Part shown: positions 1 through 12,266 of the stretch, piece after piece
How positions within the stretch are numbered: the first letter of the stretch is position 1
How the letters are laid out: each line of letters opens with the position of its first letter
The notes under the pieces: generated by a model
Databases searched by the model: none
What the model was told of the DNA's origin: nothing
Seen by the model: only the letters and a program-made list of their open reading frames with translations
Position numbers and translations under genes: made by a program
NCBI RefSeq assembly: GCF_028389875.1
Contig: NC_084673.1
Span: 17,521,501 to 17,585,500 of the forward strand
Reading direction: 5' to 3'
DNA: 64,000 nt
Origin: Rhea pennata
Lineage: Eukaryota > Chordata > Aves > Rheiformes > Rheidae

Positions 1-1312
1 AAAATTCAATAGTGTATCATTGGGTATAAAAAAAATACTGAAAAGAAGTGTTAATATTTGAGCTTAGCATTACAAGTAGTCTGTCTACTACAAAATAATA
101 GAATAGTATTAATTCTACAAAACTGGTAACGTTGAAGTAGTAGTCTAACATTCTTCTTGGAAAGGTAATATGTATTAAAAAGTCATAATTTTTGTGGCAA
201 TTGCATTTTGTTTAAAAGAAAACCTACCGATGTGGAACTCTGGTGGCACAGTAAAATAAGCTTAATAGCATGTTGTCAAATATTCAGTATATGCCATTTG
301 AAAATACGTAATACCTCTGCTAAGATTTTTCAAGTATAAAACTTTGTATTAGTTGTAATAGTAGGTAGAGGTATTTTCATGACCAGTAAGAAATAATGTG
401 CTTCTAGGTGGTGTTTCTTCTCAACTTTTTGTATTCCAGCCACGCTAGGATATGCAAGTTGTGCTTAGAAATACATTGTGGTGCATATTATGCAAACAAA
501 GATTTCTGATTCAGAAGAATTGTAGTTTGACACACATATGGGTGAATTCATAGGGAGGCAACAGACCATCTGTTTGCTGGGATAGACAGAGATCTTACCA
601 GCCTACTCTTTCTAAGATGATTTTTAATGGACATTATGGGGAAAAATATTTTTGAAGAAGATAGATACTATTTTTGTGGCTGTGGGGAGCTTTTCGTCAG
701 TGGGAGGGGAAGCCTTTTGATGTTTGTTTTCAAATACACTATACTAGAATAATATAGAGCTAATGTAAAATCCAAAATTGGTTCTTTCCATATTACAATT
801 TTTTAAACTCTTGAAGTATGACATTTTTAAAAGGGCATGGAAGGAAATTGCATGGAAGGTAATTCAGTGAGGAAATTAGCTGGAAGGGTGAAATACAAAT
901 TATTTAACCTGTATCAGTGAGCTTTTCTTTCATTTTCTGTACAAGTTTTGGGAAAGCTGTTGGTGGGAAGTCTCTGAAAAGAATTGTTTCTGAGATACGC
1001 ATATCCTACATTCTATAGATATTTTAAACTCTTGCACATGCACATACATGTATGTATGTGTACACATACATGTATGTGTGTATATATATATGTATATAGT
1101 ATTGGTCTGGGAGGTGTAACAGGGTGCAAAACGGTGTACAGGGAATTCTAGGTTGCAGATTAGTTTCCTGTTGTTCTTTTCCCTTTCTTTTTAAAGGGAT
1201 GACTTAAATCTTATGAATAAAACCTAGTGCTTGTGTGGTGAAAAAAAAAGAAATGCGATTATATGCTATGATAAAGCATGTTAACTCCTTTCTATGTGTT
1301 TATTTTCTTTAG
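1..1312 (+). other. XIAP: Last intron of XIAP (3' part)
   Basis: AT-rich sequence with no supported coding exon. It ends in a pyrimidine-rich tract and the acceptor TTTTCTTTAG immediately before the RING exon. It contains an alternating TG/TA stretch at about 1036-1098. The exon joins in a phase that leaves two bases of a split codon at the exon start, so the upstream exon lies outside the window. Confidence 0.85.
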
Positions 1313-1506
1313 ATCTTAGTACTGAGGAGAAGCTGAGACGTTTACAGGAAGAAAAGCTTTGTAAAATCTGCATGGCTAAAGACATATCAGTAGTCCTTAT
1401 TCCTTGTGGTCACCTAGTTGCTTGTAAGGATTGTGCTGAAGCAGTTGATAAATGCCCTCTATGTTGTACAAATATTATAAAAAGACAGAAAATTTTTATG
1501 TATTAG
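1313..1506 (+). CDS. XIAP: XIAP terminal coding exon (RING E3 ligase domain), partial gene
   Basis: Last coding exon of X-linked inhibitor of apoptosis, a cytosolic caspase inhibitor and E3 ubiquitin ligase. The exon starts after a CTTTAG acceptor; its first two bases complete a split codon, giving 64 residues to the TAG at 1504. The sequence shows a full C3HC4 RING: Cys codons at 1360, 1369 and 1405, His at 1411, then Cys at 1423, 1432, 1453 and 1462. Before the RING is the helix [13 protein letters not shown], and after it the hydrophobic tail QKIFM that IAP RINGs use for dimerisation and E2 contact. The segments CAEAVDKCP and QKIFM point to XIAP rather than BIRC2/BIRC3, and STAG2 downstream agrees. 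The BIR and UBA domains lie upstream of the window. Oddities are a C-terminal Tyr and an extra Cys straight after the last zinc ligand. The ATG at 1294 is intronic and is not a start. Confidence 0.96.
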
Positions 1507-4165
1507 TCAAATATACAGTATTGAAAATGCAAATGTCTCCTCCTCTATTGCTTTAAATATGTGTAATGCAATAGCAGAAGGTTGGGTGTTCAGCAGTCTA
1601 GCACACATTTATGGAGCATCTCACTTTAGGGATAATGTAAACAAAAAAGCTTTAAGCAGCATCCTGAAATCTATGACTTGACAGTCAAAGCTGCTAGATT
1701 TTTGTTTACAGTACCCATATTTAACTGCCTCCATATTCCTGCTTAGCTTATTGTGTTTTTACTTCAATTGAAGTTGTAACCTAAAATTACTGTATTCTCA
1801 GATCTTTTGTTTGTATGAGTGTTCACACTTGTGTTAATATACTACAAAAGCAGGAATTAAAATATCCTTTCATAAAATGGCATGGGAAAACTGAGTGTTC
1901 TGATTAAGAAGTAGCTATGCTGTACTGCTTGATTGACTTAACAAGTTTCAGAAAGCGTACTGAGTGAAAGGTAGTTTTTTTTCTTCTGCTATCTACTTAG
2001 AGGCTATGTTTCTGTTAATAGTCATTTCTGTTAATAGTCAACTCTCGTTTACCAAAAATAGAATAGGTTAACTTTTTTGTGGAGGCAAGGGTAAAAACAT
2101 TTTAATGGGAGGAAATAAATTGCTTTAAAGTAGTATTTTTGCTGTTGTTCTGAATATTTAATGTGTGAATTTATTCTAGAGTTAAAATTCTTTCTGAATC
2201 ACTAGGATGCTAGTTAAAATATCCTATTTGATGGAAATATGTCTTATCCCCTACTAGTCCAATGTTATTGGTTAGTATTTTTCTATTAATTTTATTCTTG
2301 TCTCTTGCACACCTTAAGAGTTTTATTTCTGGACCATCAGTGAGAACTTTTGCTATGATGATTTCTGTTGTTTTTTCCAGACAAGGTTGCCCAAGTCTGA
2401 GATTTCCTAGATCTTTAATTAGATGTTTGTGCTACCACTGAAACATGTCTACCTTCATGTCATTTGTATTTATGCTGGTAAAATTCTATAACCAATCTCC
2501 AAATAATCATTAACAACCAGACTAAACAAACATAAGCAACGCACAAAGAAATAACTCTAGTTCTGATTTTCTTTTTTTTTTTCTTTCTGAATTGACAAGT
2601 TCGCAACACTCATAATTAATAGACTCCCTTTAAACTACTCTAAAGCTTTTTTAAAAAAACATAATTGCCTCCATATAGCTGTGACTAACAAAAGAAAGAA
2701 GCTTTAATTGATGGATGTCATCATGTTAATCAGAACAGTCATTCCTAAGTTCATTTTATGTGCTGCCTGTAAACATTAAAAATGTAGTTAACTCCAGGAT
2801 GTAATCATGTGGCATTCCCTAGATTTTTCTGCTGTCAAGCTCTACATATATTTTAGCATTTTAAAAGTTACTTTCTTAATTGAATATTTGTATGTAAAAA
2901 CTGTTAATAGAAGGTAAATATGTATCTTTTCTGTAAGTTCATTTCATGGACCTGAGTTGGCAAAGTCCAAGTAATACAAAGATATATTTATGTGATTGTT
3001 CCTTCACTTATGTACAGAATTAGGCACTATGTAAAACTTGTATATGCTACTTGTAGAAATTCACCTACTTATTTACATGTATATAGTATCTGGGGTGTTA
3101 CCTTCACAAAAATATTATGTATGATTGAAAAAGTTACATTATTTCTTTACCTTTGGGATATAATTCAGAGAATATGTGTAAACCAGCTGTTGAAACTTTC
3201 ATCTTCTGTTTGTTACTGTTACTTTGCAAGTTTTTGTTTTGATTATATGATTTCTGTCTCCCCACTTAATTTGCTTGTTTAACCTGTGCAAGTTGGTTTA
3301 AGTGAACTATTTTAACCTTTGGTTTTTCGCAGAAATCTTTGTGTATATGGAGTGAGTGTTAATTTAACTCCATAAAGGAGAACTCAACAGAAGTGAAAGA
3401 GATTTTGTGTACCTATTTCCCTTGATCAGGAAAAGAGCATCTCTCTCTCTTTTTTTTTTTTTAATTATCCATAAACACCAAATTGTGTTTATTGGGTTTT
3501 TTCCTCATATGTGTAATATTTAGCATTTTCCTAATTCATTTTTTTCTGCTAGTAGTTTGTGATGCTTTTTTCTTATAAAAGAAGATTAAACTCTATCTCC
3601 ATTAAAATCCTTTGCTTTATCTTTAGTGAACAGTTTGTTTTAAAAGACTCTCAGTTTGTTCTAGTCAGTCCAGCCTGTCAGTTTGCATTATTTAAATTAA
3701 AAAGTTAAGAATTATTTTAACTATTGTCATCTTAAAAGACTTAAAATACTTTATACTAGACTAATCCTGCATTCTCCAATTTAAATTTATCATATTTTTG
3801 TATTTAAGTACAGCTGGTTTATGATCACTCTGCTGGATTATGTGACTGCTTTATTTGGTGGAGGTACTACTAATACATATTCTGTGTATGTAAAAATTTT
3901 ATCTTGGATACACACTGAATAATATATTAATTAATAATACTTTATACAGAATATAGTTTTTCACATGGTAGAATCTTGAAATGCAATATACAGAAACTCA
4001 ATATCTATTTTTTTAATATTTGCTGTGATTTTATGAACATTCATACAACTGACATGATGCTGTTGTGCAGTTGCAAATGTTTATTATAAAGTGTAATCCA
4101 TTTGTTCCTTGAGTAACACATTTGATTCTCACATTAAATAAAATATGTTTCTGTTACTTTTTGAT
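1507..4165 (+). other. XIAP: XIAP 3' UTR (proximal form)
   Basis: Continuous AT-rich, non-coding sequence directly after the XIAP stop codon, with several ATTTA-type AU-rich stretches (for example around 2150-2180). No exon or ORF is convincing here. The right end is set by the AATAAA at 4137 followed by a T/GT-rich tract at about 4147-4180. Mammalian XIAP mRNAs have long 3' UTRs, so the true end may lie farther right (see the signal at 7022). Confidence 0.55.
4137..4142 (+). terminator. XIAP: Candidate poly(A) signal AATAAA, proximal
   Basis: AATAAA followed within about 10-40 nt by a T-rich and GT-containing stretch (TGTTTCTGTTACTTTTTG), the usual layout of a cleavage site. A second AATAAA lies at 4212-4217. 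An earlier AATAAA at 2114-2119 has a weaker downstream context. Usage cannot be told from sequence alone. Confidence 0.5.
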
Positions 4166-7020
4166 TTTGTAATTCTACTGTTACTAATTTTAAATGAATG
4201 CTAGTAAGTAAAATAAACATATTTTAAGTTGAGAAGAAACAAAATCTATGGTCTGTATGAACTAAAATTCTGCTTATATTAATTTTGCTAGATTTTGTAA
4301 TATATTAGATAGAATTTGGTTCTAAGGATTAGCTGATGACTAGAATTTGATAAGTAATTCAGCACTCTTATTTTTTCGGGAGGAGGGGAGCAGGCGCAGC
4401 AGTATCCTTTTCTGATAGAGAAAGGTAAAAATAGAAACTTTTCTTACCTTTGCAAAAATGTTAGTGTTGGGACAATTCATGCATGCAGGACTTTTTTTTA
4501 GGACAGATGCAAGCAGGTTGTTATGGCAGGTTTGTTTCTAGCTCTCATTTTCACTGGTGGACAGGGTTTTCTTTAATTTTCAAAGGAAATCAGAGGAGGA
4601 TGTGCATGTTGTGTTTGCATATAAGCTAGTATATCTTGCCTGAAATAGTTTTTTTAGTTAATGTTGCTTAACAGAACTACTACGTGCAAGTTGTGCTATG
4701 ACGACTCGCTTAAGCAGATGGTTTGTTATCCAACCTTGACCTAAATCACGTGAGAGATTATCTGGATGGGTTTGATCTAACTTGTAGACTGAAAAATTTG
4801 GAATCAATACTAGACAAAGCCATCTCTGGGAAAGAGATTGTACAAATTGTATTTGGAGTTGTCTTACAAAACTAAATCCTAGTAAAGAGGTGATTATGGA
4901 TGTAAATACAGGCTTTTCTCAAAGAGCGTACGTACTTTAAACAGGTTACTAGCAGACCATCTAAACTGAAATGGAAAGCAAACAAATTATCCAAATGATA
5001 TCCTAAGTAAGTTGCATAAAATCTTCCGTATTATTAAAGCTTCTTAGGACTAACTTTCAAAAAGTATACTGAATCACTAAGTTTATCATAATCTTTAGAT
5101 AAATGTTATGGAAGATAATAATAGCACTTCAAATTTTAATCATTCTTAGGAATATTAAAGGGTTAAGAGCCTGTTAGACTACAAAATAACTGGTCTGTAG
5201 ATTTTTTTTTAATTATAATCAGAATTCTGTTCAGGCTAAATGTGAGAAAATAATTGGCAGTCATCAAATTGTGACAGCTTGAATTAGGAAGATTTTTCTT
5301 TTTTCCAAATTGCTGTGATTGTCAGTGTCTAAAACAGAGGAGAAATTTCATAGAGACTGATATTGAGCTGGATATTTAAAGAGGTAGAAATGGAGAGTGC
5401 AAATAAGTGGAATAGAAACATGGGTTCTTTGTCCTTCTAACAACTGTCTTTTCAAGGATGCCTGGAAGATTATTTTATAGAAGAGGTATTTGGAATGAAG
5501 AGCTATGGAATGTATTCAGGTGTCAGCAGTATATATTCAAGCTTTTCTGTAGCTATTTCTTTGTTGGCTTCTATGTAAAATGATTCTTCCATTTTACTGA
5601 CAGTGGCAGAACTATTTACTGCTATAGATACATGAGAACTTTACATAGGTTTTCAATAATACATTTTGGAAATTTTTCTTTTTAGAAAACATAGACATTG
5701 CATGCCTCGCTTAAGAACAGAAGGATAAAATAAGGAAAAAACATAGATTCAAAAGGTTTTTTTACACATTCAGTTTTTCTCATTTTCTTGAAATGTGAAA
5801 GCTTGAAAAGTAATGTAGACTAACTCCACAGAATGCTGGAGCCTGCAGGAGGAATTCTGCAGATACTTAACTCTGCGTACTCTTTCATACATTTTGGGCT
5901 TGATCTAAAGTCTATTGCACAGTGAAGAGATTTTCATTGATTATAGGTTTTTTTTTTTTTTTTTTGGATCAACTTTCCTTTGTAAGTAGAATGTTTAAAA
6001 CATTTTCTTAATATTGCATGATTAGTTTTGGCAATAATGCCTGCCCAAATGTTTTTTTTTTTTTTTTGTTAGCTGTGTAGCCTGAAGCTATAGGACAAAT
6101 ACTTGGTCAGGCTTTCCAAAGCATTTCCGTTAACCTAGGATGTGGGCCTTTAAAGTAAACTTTTATTTTTGTTCTTATTAAAATGAACCAAAATTTAAAT
6201 ATAGTGGGCTGTTAAAATTGACATATAGCTGAGTGAGAAGTTAATGCAAAAATCTGATTACCATGCTCACCTGAAACTTGAAGCTGAAGTGAAGCATCGT
6301 ATACTAGGATTAAACCTTACAAGGAGCAGTGAAATTTGCTGCCATAATATATCGCCATAATGCAATGAATAACTACTCAGAAGAGCGTCTATTCTGCTGT
6401 TCCAGGCTTACAAGTTCCAGTATATTATATATACAGCCTACGCAAAGGGAAGGTCAATTCTTTATAAAGTAAGAAAGGATTTGGAGATTTTTCTGGCTTT
6501 CACGATATTTTTCTGCAGAGATCAGTACGCGAACAGAGAGTTGTTGAACAGTGCTCCTGTCTCACCCTCCGCTTTGTCCTATCAGCAAGCCTGGCAAGAA
6601 GGCTGGATGTGAAGTGGGTGACAGGAATCACTTCCGTGGCTGCAACCCAGGCTTTCCAGACACCCGGCTGGATTGTCCTTAACTACTGACCCTGTTCAGT
6701 GAAGAGTGGCTGCCTTCCTTGTGTAGCTGAGTGGGAAGAGCCTGTCTAGTGAGATTACTTTTTTCTCATGGAATTGAAGTATGAGTGAATATCCTCTTCC
6801 TTTCCCATATTTGTGTGTTCTATGTGCACAAATTCTACTGAGTAGCTTGCAAATTCCATAATCTTTCCTTCCTCGTGGCCCTGTCCTTCACATGGCTGAA
6901 AATACGTCATTGTCTTCATGAATGTCACTGTGTCATGTTGCCTCAAAAGAGATACACTGACACTGCTGTACAAAGTTACACTTGTTACATGGCTTATACA
7001 TGGCGATAAATGACCCATGA
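4166..7020 (+). other. AT-rich non-coding stretch: distal XIAP 3' UTR or intergenic
   Basis: No gene recognised. Poly-T runs occur at about 5949-5965 and 6051-6067. Base composition becomes more balanced at about 6480-6750. Because a good distal poly(A) configuration follows at 7022, this may be 3' UTR of a long XIAP transcript. Confidence 0.35.
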
Positions 7021-7021
7021 C

Positions 7022-7027
7022 AATAAA
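7022..7027 (+). terminator. XIAP: Candidate distal poly(A) signal AATAAA
   Basis: AATAAA followed 20-45 nt later by a T-rich tract (TTTTATTGTTACTTTTTTC, about 7049-7067). It would give a XIAP 3' UTR of about 5.5 kb, in the range known for long mammalian XIAP UTRs. It could instead belong to an unrecognised old insertion. Confidence 0.35.
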
Positions 7028-9362
7028 GAACCTTTGCTGAAATTCAAATTTTATTGTTACTTTTTTCTAATCAGGAGTCCCTATTTAAACAAGACTGAAA
7101 TCAGCATTACAGTAAAACTACTGGGGTTGTTAATTCAGAGAATACAATTGTGTGGCTGAGCTAACAAAAGGACTCACTTTTCCCTAGGACAGGAAAGAAG
7201 AGAGTACATTTTGGTGAGTTATAAGTTACTTGGATAAACAAAATATTCAGGAAAATCTAGGAGAGAAGTGTATTAAAATATTACATATTTGTGGTATAGT
7301 TAATATAGATGAAAACAACTTAATTGTCTTAAGTCTTAATCTTAAGTACTAATTTACACCTTTATAGCCTGGGCAGCTACTCAAGATGGCAAAGGTAAAA
7401 AGATTCCTCAGTGAAAATTGCTAGAAATGTACTGGAGAGGTATTTAAATCAGGGTTTTGCTTTTAGATGGCAAAATGAAGTTTACTATTGAAAAAATAAA
7501 AACACTTTTGCAGAGTCTTGCTGTGAAAACATCCAGCAGAATAATTAAAATAATTATTGAAAAGTCAAGATTAGTAGAACCTGCATATGGTTGTGTGCAA
7601 ATTTTGGAGAATGAATTAATCTAAATTCAAGAAATTTCCAAGGCAGTATTTAAAATCATTCATGTTGTCTTTTTAATCTTATGAAGTTAATCTTGCTGCA
7701 AAAATCTGACACAATTTCTTTTACGTAACTTTTTGCACAGTGTGACGAGATTCACTTAAGCCATATAGTTAATCTTCTAAATACGAGCTTTTTGAAAGTG
7801 GTTGTCAAGCTACAGTAGTCTCTTCCTTTTAATTCTTGCATAAGAAATTGAGCTTCAGAGTCTAGGATTGACTTTAGCATGCTTGTGATGTTAGGACACA
7901 CATCCTTGTGCAGTCAGTACAGGAACTCTGTTGATCCAAAAAAAAAAAAAACTCTGTTGCTTCCAATGAAGCAATTTTTTGATCCAGATACAATTGCAAA
8001 ATATAATGTACCAAAAGCAGCATTAATTTGGCATCCATTTGTACATCATAGTTTAGCCCTTTTGTAAGTTCATAAAGAACCTTATGCTTAACTGATAATT
8101 GCAAATTTTTGTAATGAGGACCCATGCTTCAGGTTGGAAGCCTCCCTTCTGTTGGGCTCATAACTGCAAATTACAAATAATGGACCTAAGTTTAACTTCT
8201 AGGGATTTGGGAATCGCTGTCCTAGGTGCTTATATATATTAATGTACTTCCTCACTGTACCTTTTGCCAGAGGGGAGGGGGGAGAATCCCAACCACTTCA
8301 GGTGCCATTGCTGTCACTCTGAGGCTTCCCGGGAGTACTATAATCATGCTAAATTAATTTACATTCTTAAGTTTTTTTTAACTATTTTGAGCATCTGTGT
8401 CAACCATGAATTGCACATGAATCTCATAAACTAATACTGTTGTATTACTTGCTACTTTTTATCTATTATGCCACTTCCTTCGAACCACAATTGCCGCTAA
8501 TGAAAGCAAGATCACCCTTGGCGCTGCTTACATGCTGTGCGGTGCTAGGGAGTTCAGGCAGCGTGAACAGCCTCGAGCCCTAAGCGTGACTGGGAAGGGA
8601 GGTGACGCCTGAGAAGTGCTGGTTGAGAGAAACCTTAATGGTGGCTGATGAGGAAAACTACACCAAAGTACTGGCTTGAAGGTAACAGGTAGGATCTTGG
8701 GCATGTAACAAGTAGGAATGCAATAGAAAAACTTGGAAGCTTCGTGCTTATTGTCTGAAAAATAATCAGTATCTCAAGAACCTTATCTCTCTTACTGTAT
8801 AGTGTATATACTCCCACTTTAACCCTCTAATTTCCAGCTTTTGTAGTTTATTTGTGGGGGGGGGACAGACACATAGTTAAACTGATGCATTGTCAACATC
8901 CAAAACTAGTGCTTGCCCAAAACTATACAAGGGAGCTATCTGCTTCATTTGGTGGAGTATTATCTTCAAAGCTCATTGACAAACATAGCTGTCATTGAAT
9001 CCATTGTTTAATTGTTTTAGCACAATCTTTTTGCTCTATAATCTTGGGCAGAGGTTAAGCTGAGTAACAGTGCTTCTGTCCCAGTTCCACTCTCACCTCA
9101 CCTAATCGTGCCCTTGATTCACCCAGCTGGCTAATTTGAAGCACATCTCCAGATCCCATGCTTCCTCTGCAGATTTTGTCGTTGGGGCTCTCATGGCCCT
9201 TGACTCATAACAAGATCCTTGATTTGTGATCCCTCTGCCTGGATCACCTGCAGGACACAAGCGTGGCTTGATCTTGTCTCTGCTGGAAGGAGGCTGGAGG
9301 GTGCCTATGGCTCAGGAGCAGAGCTCGCCCTCGGCTGCAGACAACACCAAGCTGTGCCTTGT

Positions 9363-9385
9363 GAGGAGGTGCCTCACACCTCCTC
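9363..9385. repeat. Short inverted repeat (9-bp stem, 5-nt loop)
   Basis: GAGGAGGTG, then CCTCA, then CACCTCCTC: a perfect 9-bp stem. It sits in a GC-richer intergenic patch with no T tract that would suggest a Pol III terminator. Function unknown. Confidence 0.5.
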
Positions 9386-11707
9386 CTGCCTGAGCCTTGG
9401 AGAAGGGCTGTGAGTTATTTACTACCTGTGCTTGCTGTGGCCCTACATTTGCCTTCCAACTGTGTCAATTTTGGTGATGAAAACTTTAAAACTTGACCAA
9501 AGAATTTTAATCTCGAGAAGACAGAGGAAGAAGACCTCATCTCAAACAGGAGAGGCAGGGTGGGGTGTTAGGTAGCAAGTGGGACAGATTGCTGATTAAG
9601 GCTGCTGCTAATGGAACTAGCTGGGAGGCAAATGTGACCCTTTTTATTAATTTCTAGAGCCAATAATAAGGCAGGGTTAAAAGCTTCCTTCTTTTTGGTG
9701 ATAAGGGAACAAACTGTGTTCTGTTTTCCTTTGCCAGTCTGAGAGCAGGGCAGGCACAAATGCCTGATGAGAAACAGGGCACATGGGGGTGTTGCATGTA
9801 GGTGACAAGGTGACAAGAGAAAGACATTAGTCACAGAACAAGGAAAGGCCTAAGGAGCTACTGATGTGAAATCTCTCGCCTGCAAATTACAGGAAAGTAA
9901 CCCATTTTTGGTCTTTATTTTGTTTCTTATGTAATAGTTTATCTCCAAAAGGATTTAGTCTAGATTTCCCTGGAGTGACTGAGCCAGTTTCAGAAATCTA
10001 GAAAATAAAATCTGACTGAGAAGTTTGCTTTTCCCACCTATACTCAGCTAACCAAATAAAAAGAGGAGTATTTTCTATCTAGGAGAGGTGTTCAAAGTGA
10101 CCACCTCCCTTCTTCACCTTGGCATGAATCCAGCACAGAAGTTCTGTTTTGTTTTCCTTTATTTCCAGCTCTCATAAGCAAATCTTTACTAAATAAATAA
10201 AGGCATGATAAAGGGTTGTGACTTTTTTTTTTTTTTTTAATACAGGAAAGAGGAAACAGAGTTGCAGAGGGAGTTCCTGTTCTGCTGCCCTCAAAGAGAA
10301 GAAAGCAGCGTTAGCCTGAGTCTCATGCCTGAAAGAATGAATCAGCTTTCTGGCAGCTTGCGTGAATTCAGATCTTCTGCAGTGGTGAACCTCTGGCCAT
10401 TAACTGAGACATAGTGTGAGGAAAGGACAGATACCAAGTCCATTCTTAAATGGGTGAATCTGATCAAGAACTCTATTTGGATCCAGCATAGTAAAAATTC
10501 CTACTGTAAAGTTTTTCTTAAATCATCTTTGAACTGGGCTCAGTGTTAGTAATAACGGACTTTAAAGTTCATAAGAATGGCTGTTATGAGAACGATGACA
10601 TAGTCCCAAAGAATACTTTCTCCTATCATTTCTCTCAGGCTTTGTTTTCTATCAGATATAAATACTTCTTGGGAAGGCAAGAATTTAAAAACATTTCCTT
10701 ATCATGTTTGGATAACACAACTTTCTCTTTCATTGTATTAGGAAGGATGCTACTATTCAAAACCCATATAGAAACCTCCAGATGTTCTTTGATTTCCTCA
10801 GAGTCTGGAAAGGTGGTAGAAGCCCTTTCTGGAACAGTCACCACCACTTAGCTTAGAAAAAGTGGTCTGCTACCAGAGCAAATGCTTTTCATCTCATCCT
10901 CCCTGCTGAACCAACGGGAAGGTTCAGTCTTACAGGCATGATCAGACAGCTCACAGGGAAAATGCAGAAGTTAGGCTCTTCAGACTGTTGTCTTGTCCCT
11001 CCAAAGACAACAAATTTAATGGTTATTTTAAGAACCTGCTCCATTTTTCTGTCCTCTATATTCCTACACAGTTTGAGCGATTCTTTTGTTTGCTTCTTAA
11101 ATATAATTTATATAAACTGGTTTATGGTAGCTATTTGTATGATCTGAGCATGGTTCTGTGTTATGAATCCCTCCAGGGCACAGCTGGTTGAGGAGACTGC
11201 TATCGTCTCTTCACTGGACCAGACCGCAAACATCCCAGGCACCAAAAGTTCACTGCACCTTCAGTTGTGCTAATTCAATTGTTTATGTACCTGTACATAA
11301 ACAGGATCATGAACAGGATCTGAGAAATGATCTAGTCAAAAAAAAAATCAATCACTTAAAAAACAAGTGATGTGCCCTCCTCTCTCTGATCGTGTACCAG
11401 TTCTGCTTAGGCAGCAGCCACACAAACAGGTGAACGGAGTGACCAGGAGGGAAGAAATGAATTGGAAAACCTGCTTATACAGGTTCTGTGACCAACAAAT
11501 TGTACAATGTGGCTGCACCTGGGGGTCAAGTCTGTAGAATGTTTCCACATTTGTTGTCACAAGTTTAAACCCCAAATTTTGCCATATGAGTCAGGACATG
11601 AATCTGGACCTTTAAGGTCTGAGTCAGCTTTGGTAACCGGCTGAACTATCTGTCAGCACTTGTACACTCATTCCAGCAAAAAAACACACCCTAAATCTAC
11701 ATCATGC

Positions 11708-11713
11708 TTTATT
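11708..11713 (-). terminator. Candidate minus-strand poly(A) signal
   Basis: On the minus strand this reads AATAAA. About 17-32 nt further on in that orientation comes the GT/T-rich tract GGGTGTGTTTTTTTGC (plus-strand 11676-11691). This is the standard layout of a mammalian or avian cleavage site. It could end a divergent transcript starting in the CpG island near 13.0 kb. No exon of such a transcript was identified. Confidence 0.3.
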
Positions 11714-12054
11714 TCTGTTAAATACATTTACATAAAAGATCTCAGCAGTGAAGTCAAGTGTCTTTGAACTATGTTTTCTCAGTAGACCAAATATCAGATA
11801 CACATGGATCAGTACTTGGATTTTAAGTACACCTGACTGATCAGCTCTTGCAGTAGCTCATACAAGTTTTCAACGTTTCATATTTGAGTTTTCATCTAAA
11901 GACTACTATATTTCAAGCAGAGCATACAGTACTTGAATTTCAAGTGCTACCAAAATGTTGGCTTTGGACATGTGCAGTTTATTTTCACATAAAAATTGTC
12001 TTAAACTTGTCAAATTTATCTGGTAGTTATCAGAAGCTAACTTTGTAGGAGCAG

Positions 12055-12266
12055 ACACAAAGCAGTCAGGCTCCTTTTGATATTTTCTTTTTGTTATTTA
12101 ACAACTGTATATAACACGTACAAGTTTAAAATTTGGCTGAGTCTTTTTTTTTTTTTTTTTTTTACACAAAGCAGTCAGGCTCCTTTTGATATTTTCTTTT
12201 TGTTATTTAACAACTGTATATAACACGTACAAGTTTAAAATTTGGCTGAGTCTTTTTTTTTTTTTT
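12055..12266. repeat. Tandem duplication, 109-bp period, about 2 copies
   Basis: The block beginning ACACAAAGCAGTCAGG recurs exactly 109 bp later (12055 and 12164). The first 89 or so bases are identical by eye, and each copy ends in a poly-T tract: about 20 T in copy one, about 14 in copy two. Identity this complete implies a very recent duplication or an assembly artefact. Confidence 0.9.

Larger units (their letters stand above)
7068..12054. other. Intergenic region between XIAP and the STAG2 promoter
   Basis: No supported gene. Open frames here are short, lack splice context and show no family motif that I recognise. There are modest GC-richer patches (about 8500-8620 and 9100-9420), a poly-T run at about 10224-10240, and a perfect 9-bp hairpin at 9363-9385. 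A minus-strand poly(A)-like arrangement occurs near 11676-11713. Confidence 0.6.

Noticed and set aside
6755..7018. 87-codon minus-strand frame before the 7022 poly(A)-like site; considered as a remnant of an LTR or retrocopy
   Set aside because: No identifiable LTR ends, primer-binding site or protein motif. Composition alone does not support a mobile element.
7874..8125. Open frames on both strands (62 and 83 codons)
   Set aside because: No recognised domain, an internal A-run, and mutual overlap. No splice or promoter context supports either.
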